Shown: piece after piece, positions 23,701 through 34,869 of the stretch
Numbering within the stretch: position 1 is the first letter of the stretch
How the letters are laid out: each line of letters opens with the position of its first letter
From: Plantago ovata
Lineage: Eukaryota; Streptophyta; Magnoliopsida; Lamiales; Plantaginaceae
Assembly: GCA_028274465.1 (NCBI GenBank)
Contig: CM051456.1
Span: 117,940,880-118,004,879 of the forward strand
Reading direction: 5' to 3'
DNA: 64,000 bases
Position numbers and translations under genes: made by a program
Notes under the pieces: generated by a model
What the model was told of the DNA's origin: nothing
Database searches by the model: none
The model's input: the letters and a program-made list of their open reading frames with translations, nothing else

Positions 23701-24502
23701 GAATTAAATTTGATCTAAACTCATTTAATATGACCAATCTAAATTTATCTGAATTAAAAGAAATTTGTAAATAATATATAACTAATTTCATTTATAATGA
23801 ATATTTCATGTATAACTTGCAATTGTAATAATTTATAAGCCACATTTAAGATCCAAATCCAATCAAGACCCAACATTCGAACACATCTCTGTCACATGTT
23901 CATCAAACCACATGGAGAGCAAAATTTTAATTTACACATTCTAAGTTTGAACTTATTGCTCAAGGTTTCCCAAGGGAGAACAACTTTATGATCTATGCAA
24001 TTTGAATTTGATTCTATTGCGCACGAGGAGTGAAATTTATGATCTATTATACTTTTTTAGTATGAGTCTATAGCGCTACGTACCCTCACAAGCCACGGGG
24101 GCAAGTTTATTATATATGCATTATGAGTTTGAATCTATAGTGCTAGGTAGTAGGTACCCCACGGGGTGAAAAATTAAAACCAATTTTTGAATTTGAACCA
24201 ATTGCGCTAGGTGTTCTAAGGTGAGCGAATTATCTATCGATGGCTTTAGATTTTAAACCAATTGCACTTGGTGTCGCACGGGGTACAAATTTATAATTTA
24301 TGTCTTTTTAGTTTTAGCCTATATTTTCACCGGGAGTGAATTTATGATCAATGACATGCATGTATGTCAAAGAACAACATATCATCCTTTTTAATTTCAT
24401 ATTCTATGTGTTATGAATCAATATATATCTTTAATTAGATATTCTATTTTATCATATATAAAGTCTTATATACCCGCCAATTTTCGACGGGTTGTGAACT
24501 AG
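20776..24502 (+). mobile_element. Non-autonomous Helitron, 3.7 kb
   Basis: The 5' terminus TCTATATTTTTATTATATAA and the sequence after it, AAGAGAGTCTCCCATGCC, resemble plant Helitron starts. The 3' terminus is CTAG at 24499-24502, preceded by the short hairpin ACCCGCC-loop-GACGGGT (about 24472-24492). The element sits between A (20775) and T (24503), the Helitron target. No Rep/helicase coding is present. The interior contains three diverged copies (about 21310, 21980 and 23480 onward) of a segment rich in ATTCGAATT-like and ACCCGAAT-like motifs, each ending near GAATATATAACTA and GCAATTGTAATAATTT. It also holds a hairpin at 22809-22858 and a scrap with TTTGCAAACACT-like ends at 23294-23490. 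Confidence 0.78.
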
Positions 24503-24625
24503 TTGTATTACAAATAAATACTAGTACTAGAAACAGTTCACATCACTAAAATCGGTACGGTATCCATACATGGAGAAAATAAGAAAGTATTGAACCAACT
24601 TAATCGTAAGGTTCGTAACTATTCT

Positions 24626-24810
24626 CAGGGGTGGGGTAGGTGGGGGCCGCCCCACAAAAAATATTTAAAAAAAAGTTATATGTAGCATTTATGATTTTCC
24701 AAATTTTGTATATATAGTATATATAATTTTTCAAGTTTTATCCCCCTTCCGAACTTAGGAAAAATCATGTATATATAATCCCCCAACTCTATATCTTGGG
24801 TCCGCCCCTA
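24626..24810. mobile_element. hAT-type MITE, 185 bp
   Basis: Ends CAGGGGTGG and, read on the minus strand, TAGGGGCGGACCCA. The 8-bp direct repeat ACTATTCT flanks it exactly (24618-24625 and 24811-24818), the target duplication size of hAT transposons. Non-coding and AT-rich inside. Confidence 0.88.
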
Positions 24811-24818
24811 ACTATTCT

Positions 24819-25991
24819 ATATGTGTAATTCAATATCATAATAAATTAAAAATACTACCTTGTTTATGATAATAATATGTGGTGAAAATTAATAAAAGTA
24901 TGTTGAAGACATAACCTGAAATGTTAAAATAATAGTTTTTAATAATAAATATGAGAAATGACCTAATTAATTAGAGGACAATTTGAATGAGCCAATTGGT
25001 AAATTCACTAAGTATCCAACAATAATATAATTAAATAATTTTGTATGTTAATTAACTTTGGATTCAAGTTAGAAACATTATGTATATTGTATTGTAGGTC
25101 AACATGCAAACAATAAGCAATGTAATTGATTTCACGGTAAAGATGAAAGAAAGATATTGATGTGTTTATTGGACAACAAAAGGAAAGACAACGATTTCAA
25201 TTTGAAGAGGGGCACTGGATCAGGAGCACAACGTACGATCATTAAGGTGTTTATTGCGACTTATTACGATGTTATACATAATAAGACACTCTTTTCATAC
25301 ATGTGAATATTATCGTTTATCATATTCAGACATTAAAGGTGAAACCGGTTACCTGAGTGGCAAAGTCATAGCCATGATAGTACGTACCTTAGCGCATGGA
25401 CGTAGCGTTAGGTTCTCGTGGGAGTTTACATAGGGTAAGGTGCCTATGTGAGTTGTGAGATTGCGTACTCGAAAGATGGTTGGTGATCCAGCCGATTGTA
25501 TATGTCACGCCAGATTTGCGATGTGATAGTATGTGAGTTTTAGTGATATGTCTGTACTTCTATATATCCGCTTTCTCTGGTTATTTAAAATGCCCTCCAT
25601 TTCCTCTAAACCTTCTCATTTGCTATTACCGAAATAATTTAAATAATAAAATAAAATAGAAAAAATTTAAAGATTGAAAATTATTCTGACATTAGTAAAC
25701 GGATAAATTTATCAGGAATGGAGGGAATATAATGAATATATGGGTGGTATATGGTTTGTGTGGTTCAATATCAATTCCGATACTCCTGGAACTGCAAGAA
25801 CCCATTAGAAAACGACTTCCTCGAGCTCATTGAACTAAGAAAGCGCACCTCCCAATTAATTAGTTGGTTGAACATCTCTAGCTATGGTTTTTAAACAAAT
25901 GTACGTAGCATACAATACAAGTAAACTGAGACCAATGCAATGCAAAGCCTTTACAATTGATAGAAAAAAGAGAAAATAAAAGACTTACCAA
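24819..25991. other. Intergenic downstream of ERF copy 2
   Basis: No gene. A GC-richer stretch at about 25340-25520 with ACCTGAGTGGCAAAGTC might be a worn SINE head, but no partner B box is convincing. The 25.9 kb end may include the ERF 3' untranslated region. Confidence 0.4.
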
Positions 25992-26468
25992 TTACCAGTG
26001 AGATAAGAGCTCATCCAACAAATCCGATCCCAAATCCTCAAGAACAACCACATCATCATCACCCCTTTCATGACCATTTCTAGTAGTACTACTACGAGAA
26101 CTAGTACGGCTTGTGCTTTGTTTCTTGACACAAGTTCTCATCTTGTAAGACTCTTTTAAGACCTCAACAGGCGATCGCCCTCTTACGCACCTGTAATTCA
26201 TCTTCTTTAGCGATTCGACCACTTCCTCTATGGAAAAGTTAAGTGGAACTGAAGCCCCACGAGTTGCATACGCAGCTTGGTCATAAGCCAAGGCAGCCTG
26301 TTCAGCAGTGTCGAACGTTCCAAGCCAAACCCTCATTCCGTTCCTGGTTGAATCCCTTATTTCTGCCGCATATGTTCCCCATGGCCGTTTCCTCACACCG
26401 ATGAAATGTTTCTTTTTGGTTGAGGTTTTACCAGTACTACCCCCAAGATTTGAAACTGCAGGTTCCAT
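25992..26468 (-). CDS. ERF transcription factor, group IXc type, copy 2 (158 aa)
   Basis: AP2/ERF domain at residues 21-78 ([10 protein letters not shown] at 22-31, WLGTF at 48-52, [11 protein letters not shown] from 61) with Ala34 and Asp39, the ERF-class residues that contact GCC-box DNA. The C terminus [17 protein letters not shown] (139-155) is an EDLL activation motif preceded by a DDD run. A longer frame begins at 26543, but I start at 26468. The resulting MEPAVSN matches the short N terminus of copy 1, and the extension runs through a TATATATAG sequence likely to be promoter. Position 32 is Thr ([10 protein letters not shown]) where the other copies have Lys. The middle has Ser/Arg/Thr repeats. 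Nuclear activator role is inferred from family. A GTAAGT begins three nt past the stop. It lies about 12.7 kb from copy 1 and 20.7 kb from copy 3, same strand. Confidence 0.95.
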   Translation of the reverse strand: MEPAVSNLGGSTGKTSTKKKHFIGVRKRPWGTYAAEIRDSTRNGMRVWLGTFDTAEQAALAYDQAAYATRGASVPLNFSIEEVVESLKKMNYRCVRGRSPVEVLKESYKMRTCVKKQSTSRTSSRSSTTRNGHERGDDDVVVLEDLGSDLLDELLSHW

Positions 26469-26521
26469 GACTATCTCTAATTTCTCTTTGCTGATATTTT
26501 GTAGTGAACTTATGCTTAATG

Positions 26522-26583
26522 CTATATATACAATATAATGCACATTGCTATGTTTCCTGTCCTGCGGATAATAAATTATAAAA
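26522..26583 (-). promoter_or_regulatory. TATA-like boxes of ERF copy 2
   Basis: Two candidates on the minus strand: TTTTATAAT at 26575-26583, about 110 bp above the chosen start, and TATATATAG at 26522-26530, about 55 bp above it. The first is closer to the spacing in the other two copies. GGGGCAAATGC lies upstream at about 26603-26613. Confidence 0.4.
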
Positions 26584-27339
26584 GCCAGGTGAAGCCAGCT
26601 ATAGCATTTGCCCCTGAGTGGCCTTTATTATTCTACATGGTATTCCTAAAGGTAGGAGTTTCCCTAGCAAATTATAGCAGATTCAAATAAGTCCTATGTA
26701 AATTGATTAAAGTGCACATTATTATTATAATTGGTACATCATTGGAGTTATAAGGGTGATCATCATCGAGTTAAAGTAACAAACTAGAGGCATTGGGATC
26801 AAATTCCAAGAAAGCTAGGCGAATATAATGTGACCTTTATCTGAAATGAAGAATTGCATTAACTCGAATGGAACCTGTTGTTAATTCGTTATATAGGAGA
26901 ATGATGATTTTAATAGTTGATAGATGATAAAATTAATGATACATATAGTAATCTCTCTCACAATAAAATAAAAATTATCCCTTAACTTAACTAAAAAGAC
27001 TTGTTTTAATAAGGAGAGGGAGAGAGTTATCCAACTTATATGTCGAGTTTAGAATATTCTCTGAGCAATGTGTGATAGACTGATGATTCAATATGCCCCC
27101 TCATGTGTAAGTTTTTTGGGTGTTACGTGTGGACAATTTATGATGGAGAGCAATCTTTGCGAACCATCATTACGAGATACCATAATTGGTTACGGACCAC
27201 TAGTTATTCAATCGGGCTTCCAATACCTGCTTGGTCTTTCTATGATACCATATTGAAATTTGATCATCATAAAAAACTTAAAACCTTATTGAGGTGATTA
27301 TATTATTCAACTTTCAACTCAGAATATTCTCTCACTGGG

Positions 27340-27370
<31 letters not shown>

Positions 27371-27741
27371 AATGAAATGGAGAACCCGCAACTGCATGTT
27401 ACTTAAGGCTATCCATTCACAACATTTTAGGCAAATAGGATGAAAAATGAAGTTGGAATAATCATGCCAGAATTTAACTAGATTTGATATTTTGAACAGC
27501 CTAGATCGACTGACCGGATTTTAAAAACAGGATAGAATTCACTTCAATTCTTAGGAATATTATGGGTCCAATGCAATCTCATTTCCAATATAATTCTGTT
27601 TATTTAGAGAGAGAGCTGTCCGAAACTAAAACCTGAGGCATTAAGCATAATTAATAAACATTACTTCTAACTACCACACTTCATAACTGACATGGGACGT
27701 TACTTTTGGCAGTGTATAAACAAGGTGTTGATTGTTTTAAT
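26584..27741. other. Upstream flank of ERF copy 2, no gene
   Basis: AT-rich. Open frames at 27068-27297 have no recognised domain. A T run at 27343-27365 may be a retroelement tail on the minus strand, without other support. Confidence 0.45.
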
Positions 27742-28490
27742 GGAAAAAATTGTATCAAACCCCCACCTATTACCCTTTCTGCCCCCAAACTAATAAATTT
27801 GGCCTCAAACTAATAAATTTGGTGATTAACCTCCTCAACTATAATACTTTTGAGACAATGCCCCCCAAATATAAATTTAATAATAAACTATTAACAAATC
27901 AACCAAATATGTTAATTTATTAGATGTTGTGATACAAATTTAATTTTGTCGATTATCATGATATTTAAGTGTCGTTCAAACTTTATTTTATAGTTTTGAA
28001 ATAATTTATAATTAGTTCATCCTCCATTACTTTTATTAATTTTTTTATTAAATGTTTTGAACATTTTGACAACGAATTATTTTTAATCTATACCGTAAAC
28101 AAATATATATAAAAATGTTGTGAAACTATACTTACTTCGATGATAAATATAATATTATTTATATATTTTTTAATGAAATTTAAAGTAATTTGTGGCAAAA
28201 ATAAGTCGAAAAGGTCAATTATGAAGTAATTACGGAGGAAATATATTTTTTAATTTTTTGTATGTCATGTACCGTAGCAATGGAATATGAATAAATATTT
28301 TTATGTGTTAGGTATATAAAATTTAAATACCTATAAATGTTGTTTTATCTATTTATTTGACTAAAAAAATCACTTCAGGGGGCATTGTCTCAAAAGTATA
28401 ATAGTTGAGGGGGTTAATCACTAAACTTATTAGTTTGGGAGGCACAGACTCTAAAAGGATAATAGTTTTGGGGTTTTATCTATTTTTTCC
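27742..28490. mobile_element. Mutator-like MITE with about 130-bp inverted ends
   Basis: The left arm (GGAAAAAATTGTATCAAACC onward) and the right arm read on the minus strand (GGAAAAAATAGATAAAACCC onward) stay similar for about 130 bp. Both include CCCAAACTAATAA, GTGATTAACC, CCTCAACTAT and ACTTTTGAGACAATGCCCCC. Flanks TTTTAAT and TTTTAAAT are near-repeats and may be a worn target duplication. The interior holds a degenerate Stowaway-like piece (about 28017-28250). The arms resemble those of 31109-32147, but there is no palindrome array here. Confidence 0.75.
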
Positions 28491-29049
28491 TTTTAAATAT
28501 ATAGCAACTCGATCAGGTATACAGTTCTTGTGGTTAATTGGTTGGCTCATAAGCTTTGTGATCTGAGTTCCTGTAATATTTAATATAATTAATCTAGTTG
28601 GACTGGTTTACATATGCATATAAGATTTCAATTTTGTGTTGAGAGATGTCTAAAAAAGTGTTTTTAGAAAGTAATTTTGGGTTTGCTTTTGCTAGAATTA
28701 AAAGAACAAAATGATTTGAAACGAAACATTAATATTTTAGTCGAGAAGAAACTTAAAATTACAAATGTAAAAGTTGTAGTGACCGGTAATTTTAATAAAA
28801 GCATTAGCTTTTAGTTGGCTACCTTTTTTAATTTTCTAGAAAAATTGCAGTAGAAGTTGTAAAATAAAATGCTAAAAAAATCACTTTTACTACTCCAAAA
28901 TCACAAAAGAATATTTATATAAGCTTTTGCAAAATCACATTAGAGCTCAGTTATTTCCATGTGAAAAACATTTCAGTTCAATTCCAATTTGCTCAACAGT
29001 TCATTTCAGTTTAGTTCAAATTTCAGTTCAATTTCAATTTTCCATGTGG
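28491..29049. other. Intergenic with MITE scraps
   Basis: The region 28640-28945 shares AGAAGTTGTAAAATAAAA, CTACTCCAAAATCACAAAA and neighbouring words with 33.2-33.4 kb, so both hold copies of one worn MITE family. TTTCAGTTCAATTTCAATT-type short repeats lie at 28970-29040. No gene. Confidence 0.45.
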
Positions 29050-30100
29050 CATCTAATGCACTGATCGCCCCCTTCTGTCTCTCAAATATGCCAACGGTGG
29101 TTGCACATGGTAGCCATCATACCATAAGTCATCAAATCATCCTGGTCAACTATCGGTCCGATCGTTCGGTTGGTCAACGTATATGTCCTGATGTGAAACT
29201 CGGGTGTCCTGTCTCGATCAGACATCTTTGGTTGCCACATGTCTCCACACTCGATTGGTCTCCAGCTCGTCTCCTGGTTTGAGCCCCACTCGCGTGGCAT
29301 CTATTTCTGTCGGCGCGGATCTACCGCCGGGCCGCATCCAGATCTACAGTTTCATTGTCGGTATGACTCTAAAAACCCTGGCCCCATACATACACCTCAC
29401 AACGTTCTTCAACTTCACGCCTCTTATCAGTCTCCCAGAAAGCACGACTACCTTCACGGTCACCCTTTTCAAATGTTCAACTCGGGTTCTTATCATATAA
29501 ATCTGGAAAAAAATCCGAGTACACCAAATTCGTTGTTTGTCGGCATGTCTGCATCCTTTTCTTCCCTTGGACATCTTGATGGTGGCGTGAAGTTTGGGTC
29601 TCCTTCGTATATGAAACACTGCGGGAAACCTTGGATAACTAATTGAAACCCTGGAGCTCGTGAATCAAAACGCAAACCCTGTTGCGGACTACCGACGAAA
29701 TCGGCCACGCCATGGCGGGACCGCTAGGATGGCAGCGGCACACAGAATCGTGACTGAAGTTGCACATTTGGCGCTCGGTCGACACGTCGACTGCGGTGAT
29801 CGAGTTGTTCGGCTTTAACCTCAACATGGCCACGAGTCTCTCCATTGACTCTCGGATTCTTCTAATTGATTCCTTTGCTTTCTCGATTTGTTCTTTGTCA
29901 ACCATGGATGACATTCTCAAACAAATCGACTGATGTAGTGCGCAAGCGTATAAAGGATTTTTCACAACCAGGCTTTTGAGACCAAGTGTTGGGTTTTCGT
30001 TCACGGATTCACGAACTAAGAATAGAAAATAGCGAATTAAGAAAATACTAACTCGTGAACGTGGTGGATCGTGAATTTCGTCCAACAGTTTCGTCGGCAC
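29050..30100 (-). other. GC-richer block with gag-like open frames (unrecognised)
   Basis: Base composition is richer than the flanks and several frames are open, on the minus strand 29639-30100, 29493-29708 and 29344-29619. Within the first, MVDKEQIEKAKESIRRIRES is a helical charged segment like the N terminus of some plant retroelement gag proteins; the next frame has GLRFDSRAPGFQ and CPREEKDADM. I do not recognise a domain with certainty. The plus strand is also partly open (29204-29646). A relic of a retroelement 5' coding region is the most likely reading. Frameshifts would be needed to join the pieces. Confidence 0.35.
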
Positions 30101-31108
30101 AGGGAGGAAATAGACTTGGTAGAGAAAAATTGTAGCTCACATCTGATTCAATTAGAACTCTTAAGACACAATTAAGAGATTAAAGTTTAACTAGATAGAT
30201 ATTAGAGATCGATCTCATCGAACTTCAAACTTATCACTGCAGACTTATAATTCAATTAAATAATTAAATAAATTAAACTAAATAACCAGAGTGTGTTAGA
30301 ATATTACATATTATATTTCTAGATCACGAGTTAACCTACAAATTAAGTTTTAGTCCACAGACAGTGCGGGTTGGAACCCAAAACTAGTCCAGAGCGTGGA
30401 ATTAAAGCGTACTTAACTAATACAGAGGTAAATGACTTGTAATTAAGCTTTTGTAAAGCTGAACTTACAGAGGTATTATATCCCGTGGTCCGTTAACCTC
30501 GTCGCTAATATATACTTATACTCGTAGATTATAATAATCCAAGTCACGTAGATAAGTGCAACCTTTAATCCAAAATACACGTGTAATTAGAGGGCATACA
30601 TTGAATTGAAGCATTATCATTATCATAGCCAGAGAACTCAACTACAAATTTGTTAATACCAACCCAATGACCCATGTCTCCACGCTGCATACCGTAACAC
30701 ACTCATTAAAAAAAAGGGAAATATATAAAAATTTGGATGGAAAAAGTAATTCATTCGAACAGCTTTATTTGGCATTACGACAGTTTAAATTATCGTACTT
30801 GACATTTAAAAAAAAAAAAAAAAAAGAAAAGAACATTATCGTACTTGATCTACACAAAGTTTATTAAAAGGGAAAATGGGAATGAAGCCAAAGGAATCGA
30901 GAAAAGGGTCGTTAAATAGTATTTGCTGAGATCTGTCGATTTCCAAGGATTAGATCAACGCCTATACTTTGTCTTGTTACGTCGGCTCCGATTCCACGTC
31001 CTACATCACCCTCTATGTGTCATTGGAGTACACACAATCATTAAATTATTTGCATCTAATTTAGAGATATTTAATTTATTAGAGAGAGCTGTGTGTATTA
31101 TTTTTATA
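30101..31108. other. Unassigned sequence beside the gag-like block
   Basis: Could be leader or LTR sequence of the same relic, but I found no primer-binding site or matched repeat. A-rich runs lie at about 30809-30826. No gene. Confidence 0.35.
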
Positions 31109-32147
31109 GGGAAAATTACATCTAACTACCTTACTACGGGTTCTTTTTACGGAAGTTATCTCCTTAGTTTAACAATTATATCGAACCCCCTTGTCCGGAA
31201 AATGTTTGACTTGCCCGTTATTCATTTTTCACAAACAACCGGCCAAACAAGGCTTTAGTTTTTTTGATATCATTTTTCTTTTTTTTTTTCCTTCTTTTTT
31301 TTTTCTTTTCTTTTTATCTTTTCTCTTTTCTTTTTTGTAAGTCATCTTCTTCACCTTACAGTTCCGGTACCGGTACCGGAACTGCTACAGCTCCGGCAAC
31401 TCCGGAGCTGTTATCTCCTGACTGGAACTGTAAAACAGCTCGACCGGAGCTGTTAACAGCCGGTCGGGCTCTTTAATAGCTCCGATCGGAGCTATTACCA
31501 GATTCGATTAGGAGCTATAAAACAGCTCGACCGGAGCTGTAAAATAGCTCCGATCAGAGCTGTTAACAGCTCCGATCGGGCTCTTTAATAGCTCCGATCG
31601 GAACTATTACCAGCTCCGGTTAGGAGCTGTAAAACAGCTCGATCGGAGCGGTTAAAAGAGCTCCGATCGGAGCTCTTTTATAGCTCCGACGGAGCTATTA
31701 CCAGCTCCGGTGCTGTGGTCTGGTCGGAGCTTGGTTTTCTAATTTTTTTTAATTTTATATTTTGGGTTTTTTTTAACTTATATTTCTGGGGTAGATTTGA
31801 AACAAAACCTTAAATTGGGGTAATTTTATAATTATTATTAGTTCATTTATAAATTTATTTAATTTTTGTGGTTAATTTGAAATAAATTAAAGTTAATTTT
31901 GTAAAATAAAATAGTTTAGAGGTAAATGTGTAAATAAAGTAAACTTAAGCTGTTTGGCTCAGGCCAAAAACTGAGATTCCGACAAGGCTAAAACTGTCAT
32001 TTCCAGCTCTTAGTGCGTGAAAAGTCAAGTTCATAGAGCTACTTGTAATTGATTTTAACGAACAGGGGACTGCAAATAATTATTAAACTAAGAGGGTAAG
32101 ATCTATAATAAAAAAAAAACTAGTAAGGGGTGTAGATGTAAATTGCC
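31109..32147 (+). mobile_element. Mutator-like element A carrying a palindrome array
   Basis: The left end GGGAAAATTACATCTAACTA and the right end read on the minus strand, GGCAATTTACATCTACACCC, stay similar for over 100 bp, including CTTAGTTTAA and an inner CCAAACA/TGTTTGG pair. A 9-bp repeat with one mismatch flanks it (ATTTTTATA at 31100-31108, TTTTTTATA at 32148-32156), the Mutator target size. Inside, in order: a pyrimidine tract (31264-31336), a GGTACCGGTACCGG block, an array of short palindromes (31360-31733), and AT-rich sequence. No transposase is encoded. Elements at 33.5, 53.7 and 61.2 kb have the same layout and orientation. Confidence 0.82.
31360..31733. repeat. Palindrome array of element A
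   Basis: Repeated units built on AGCTCCGATCGGAGCT, separated by short AT pieces such as GTTAACAG, TTTAATAG and ATTACC. Many units are near-perfect palindromes, and neighbouring units are also complementary, so a transcript or single strand would fold strongly. An open frame through the start of the array (31264-31476) is a by-product of the repeats. Confidence 0.9.
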
Positions 32148-33449
32148 TTTTTTATATGCATTTAGACATTTAGTGTTTGATTCACCTCATTGTGCATTAC
32201 ATTACTTATGCACTTGTATGTTGCTTTCTTTGTACTTTGTACGTTTTTATTATTATTAATTTATTTTGTCGTTTCCAAAAAACACATTTAGTGTTTGATT
32301 CCATCTAAGTTTGGTGAATTAAATTTTAGATGAATAAATTAATTTCTAAATTAGATCAAAACGTATTAAGGGATTGCTTGCAAATTTTAATTTAGAATGT
32401 AATTTTGGTCTACTTACTTTTGCTAGAAGTTAAAAAAAGTTATTTTAATTAAAAGTGGTGGGTGTTTGATATTTTAGTCTAAAAGCAATTTAAAATCACA
32501 GAATTAGAAGCTATAGTGTTTAATAAATTAAATTAAAATACTTATTTTTAGTTTAAAAAGAATTACAAACTGCTAAAAGCAGGTAGAAGCATCAATTTAG
32601 TGAGTGTTTGCAAATGCTCTTGCAATTCATTTTTAACTCACTTCTGCGAAAGTTGAATAAAATTGATTTTAAGCAAAAGTCATTGGTGTTTTCAATTTTG
32701 ATAAAAAAAAATAAAAAAATTATTGAGTTGGATGAATGGTCGTGATTGTATGGTCATTGCCAAAGGGAACTAGTAGAGAGTTTTGACCCATCACGCATTT
32801 TGGATGGATCACAGCTTCTTGTCTAGAGTCCACCGGGTCTTGATATGAAGGCTAACTCACTTTAGTTTTAGAGTTCATATGAATCATAGTTTTGTGCTGG
32901 AGTTCATTGGGTTATGCCTCAGGTCTCTTTTCCTTTAACTTTTCTGGCTATTTGGAACCTTCATTGAATTATATAGATGCTTAGCTAGAAATTTGCAGCA
33001 TGTAAAGATTGGGGCATTCCCCTCTTATACTTGTACATTCTTTGGGCTTAATGGATTTAATGTTTTCAAAATAATAATAATAATAATAATAATAAATCAC
33101 TAAATGGTTTTAGAAGCCAAAAGTATCATTTGAGATGATTCTCAACTTTTGACGGCTACATGCTTTTTTTTAGGAAAAGCTACGGCAGAAGTTGGCAAAT
33201 CAAACACTCAAATTTCAACTTCTCTACTCCAAAAGCACAAAAGTACTTTTTTTTTAGCACTTTCAAACACTAAATTACATGCTTCTCATTCTTCTGGCGG
33301 TTAACCGCTTTTTTTTCAAGAAAAGTTGCAGCAGAAGTTGTAAAATAAAACACTGAAAAACTATTTTTGCTACTCCAAAAGCACAAAAGTGAGTTTTTAA
33401 TCATTTTCAAACACTCAGTAAATATAATTGGTGGCACGATGATTTCGGA
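32148..33449. other. Intergenic with worn MITE copies
   Basis: Several pieces related to each other and to 28.6-28.9 kb: AGTGTTTGCAAATGCTCTTG near 32600, and twice a segment with GCAGAAGTTG, CTACTCCAAAAGCACAAAAG and TTTCAAACACT (33180-33275 and 33325-33415). An AAT repeat lies at 33070-33095. No gene. Confidence 0.5.
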
Positions 33450-34226
33450 GGAATTACAAATTTTAGATGAATAAATCAGTTTCTACCACCCCTGTCATGA
33501 GTTCTCTTTTCAGATTAATCCACCTTGGCCAAACAATTATATTTTACCCTCGAGCGTTGGCTGACTTATAAGCTCACTCTCAATTTCATGCAAACAACAT
33601 TTTTCTTTTTTCTTTTTGGTTTTCTCTTTTCTGTTTTATATTTTATTTTTTTCTTTTATTTTTTTTAAGCTCCGAACCGGAGTTATACCGAACAATTGCT
33701 AGTGCCAGAGTTATAACTCCGACACCTAAGATGACAAATTCTTACACAACTCAGATTGGAGTTGTGTAACTCTGGTCGGAGCTACACACAACTCCGATCA
33801 GAAGTGATCGGAGCAACTGTTCATCATCTCTTCTTTTTTTTTAATAATATGATATTTATTTTGAAATATAAATTTTGTACGGGTTTGTATTACAATAATT
33901 TTATAGACCATTTTGAGGTATTGTTAAATTATTTGAGTTAATTTCTGAATATTCAGTGTTAATTATGTAAAAAATAAAATATATGGGTTAAATGTATAAT
34001 AAACGAAAGCTCAAGCTAATTGACAAATTTCAGAATATTCTAATATTGAGTTGAGGGAAAAAATGGTAACTTTCAGGGTTAAGAGCGGTGAAGGCCAAAT
34101 TCATGAATTTATTTGTAATTACATTAATATAAGAGAGGTATTATCTATAATAAATAATAAATGTGAATTACTATGTAATAAGCAAACTTAATAAGGGTAT
34201 CATATGTAATATGTAATTCGTACTTT
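33450..34226 (+). mobile_element. Mutator-like element B with a short palindrome array (worn)
   Basis: Same inner order as element A: CCAAACAA piece (33529), pyrimidine tract (33600-33667), array (33668-33819), then an AT-rich arm with AAGCTCAAGCTAATTGAC and ATTATCTATAATAAATAA resembling the right arm of A. The array units read ACAACTCCGATC / GATCGGAGCAACT, a variant of those in A. Ends are degenerate and a target duplication was not found, so the boundaries are approximate. Confidence 0.6.
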
Positions 34227-34869
34227 TTAAAATCATTTATAAAACATCCATTAAACTAGCGCTGCTGCTTCTTCTAAGACTGTCCGCATCCGTCAGCGTG
34301 GAGGGGCGGCATGGGCTGCCGGCGTCGTGACGCCGCGGCACCATGCCGCACCGGTTGCCACGCAGCCACGGCGTCTGCAAATCCTTCACACGTGTCGTCT
34401 CACGACGCGGTGAAGAAGAAAGGGGTTGATTAATGGGGCTGCCACTTGGCAGCCCCTGATTGGCCCCTTTTTTTTTTTCTTATCTTTATTTACTTTTCTC
34501 TCAACGAACAAAAACGGCTATAACTCGAAAAATAAAAATGCAAAAAATAAATAAAAATCACCAACGGCTCTATTTTTTCGAGATCTATAAATAGAGACCA
34601 ATCTCGGCTATGTTTAGAGCACCCCATCTCCAGCCCCCATTTCTCTCTTAATTAAATTCAAAATACACTCTTAACATCCAAACCCCCTTAACCCTCCATT
34701 TTTTTTCCGGTGAGATGGAGTTCAACGGTCAGCTTTACACTCGTGAAACTCTTGCATATATGAAGGAATATGAGAAAGAGTTGTACGCAGAGCTCATGAG
34801 CCAACTTCGCAAACCGTTGTTGAACTCTACCTCACCGAATGTCGTTCGCCCTTTGATTCAAAACGAGCC

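Noticed and set aside
25340..25520. SINE at 25.4 kb
   Set aside because: An A-box-like word is present but no B box, tail or duplication could be supported.
26469..26543. N-terminal extension of ERF copy 2
   Set aside because: The extra 25 residues run through a TATA-like sequence and have no counterpart in the other copies.
28989..29646. Plus-strand frames at 29 kb as a gene
   Set aside because: No domain or splice structure recognised; they overlap better gag-like frames on the other strand.
31360..31733. Array resembling a CRISPR
   Set aside because: Units and spacers are both repetitive and self-complementary, there are no unique spacers or cas genes, and the genome is a plant nuclear one.
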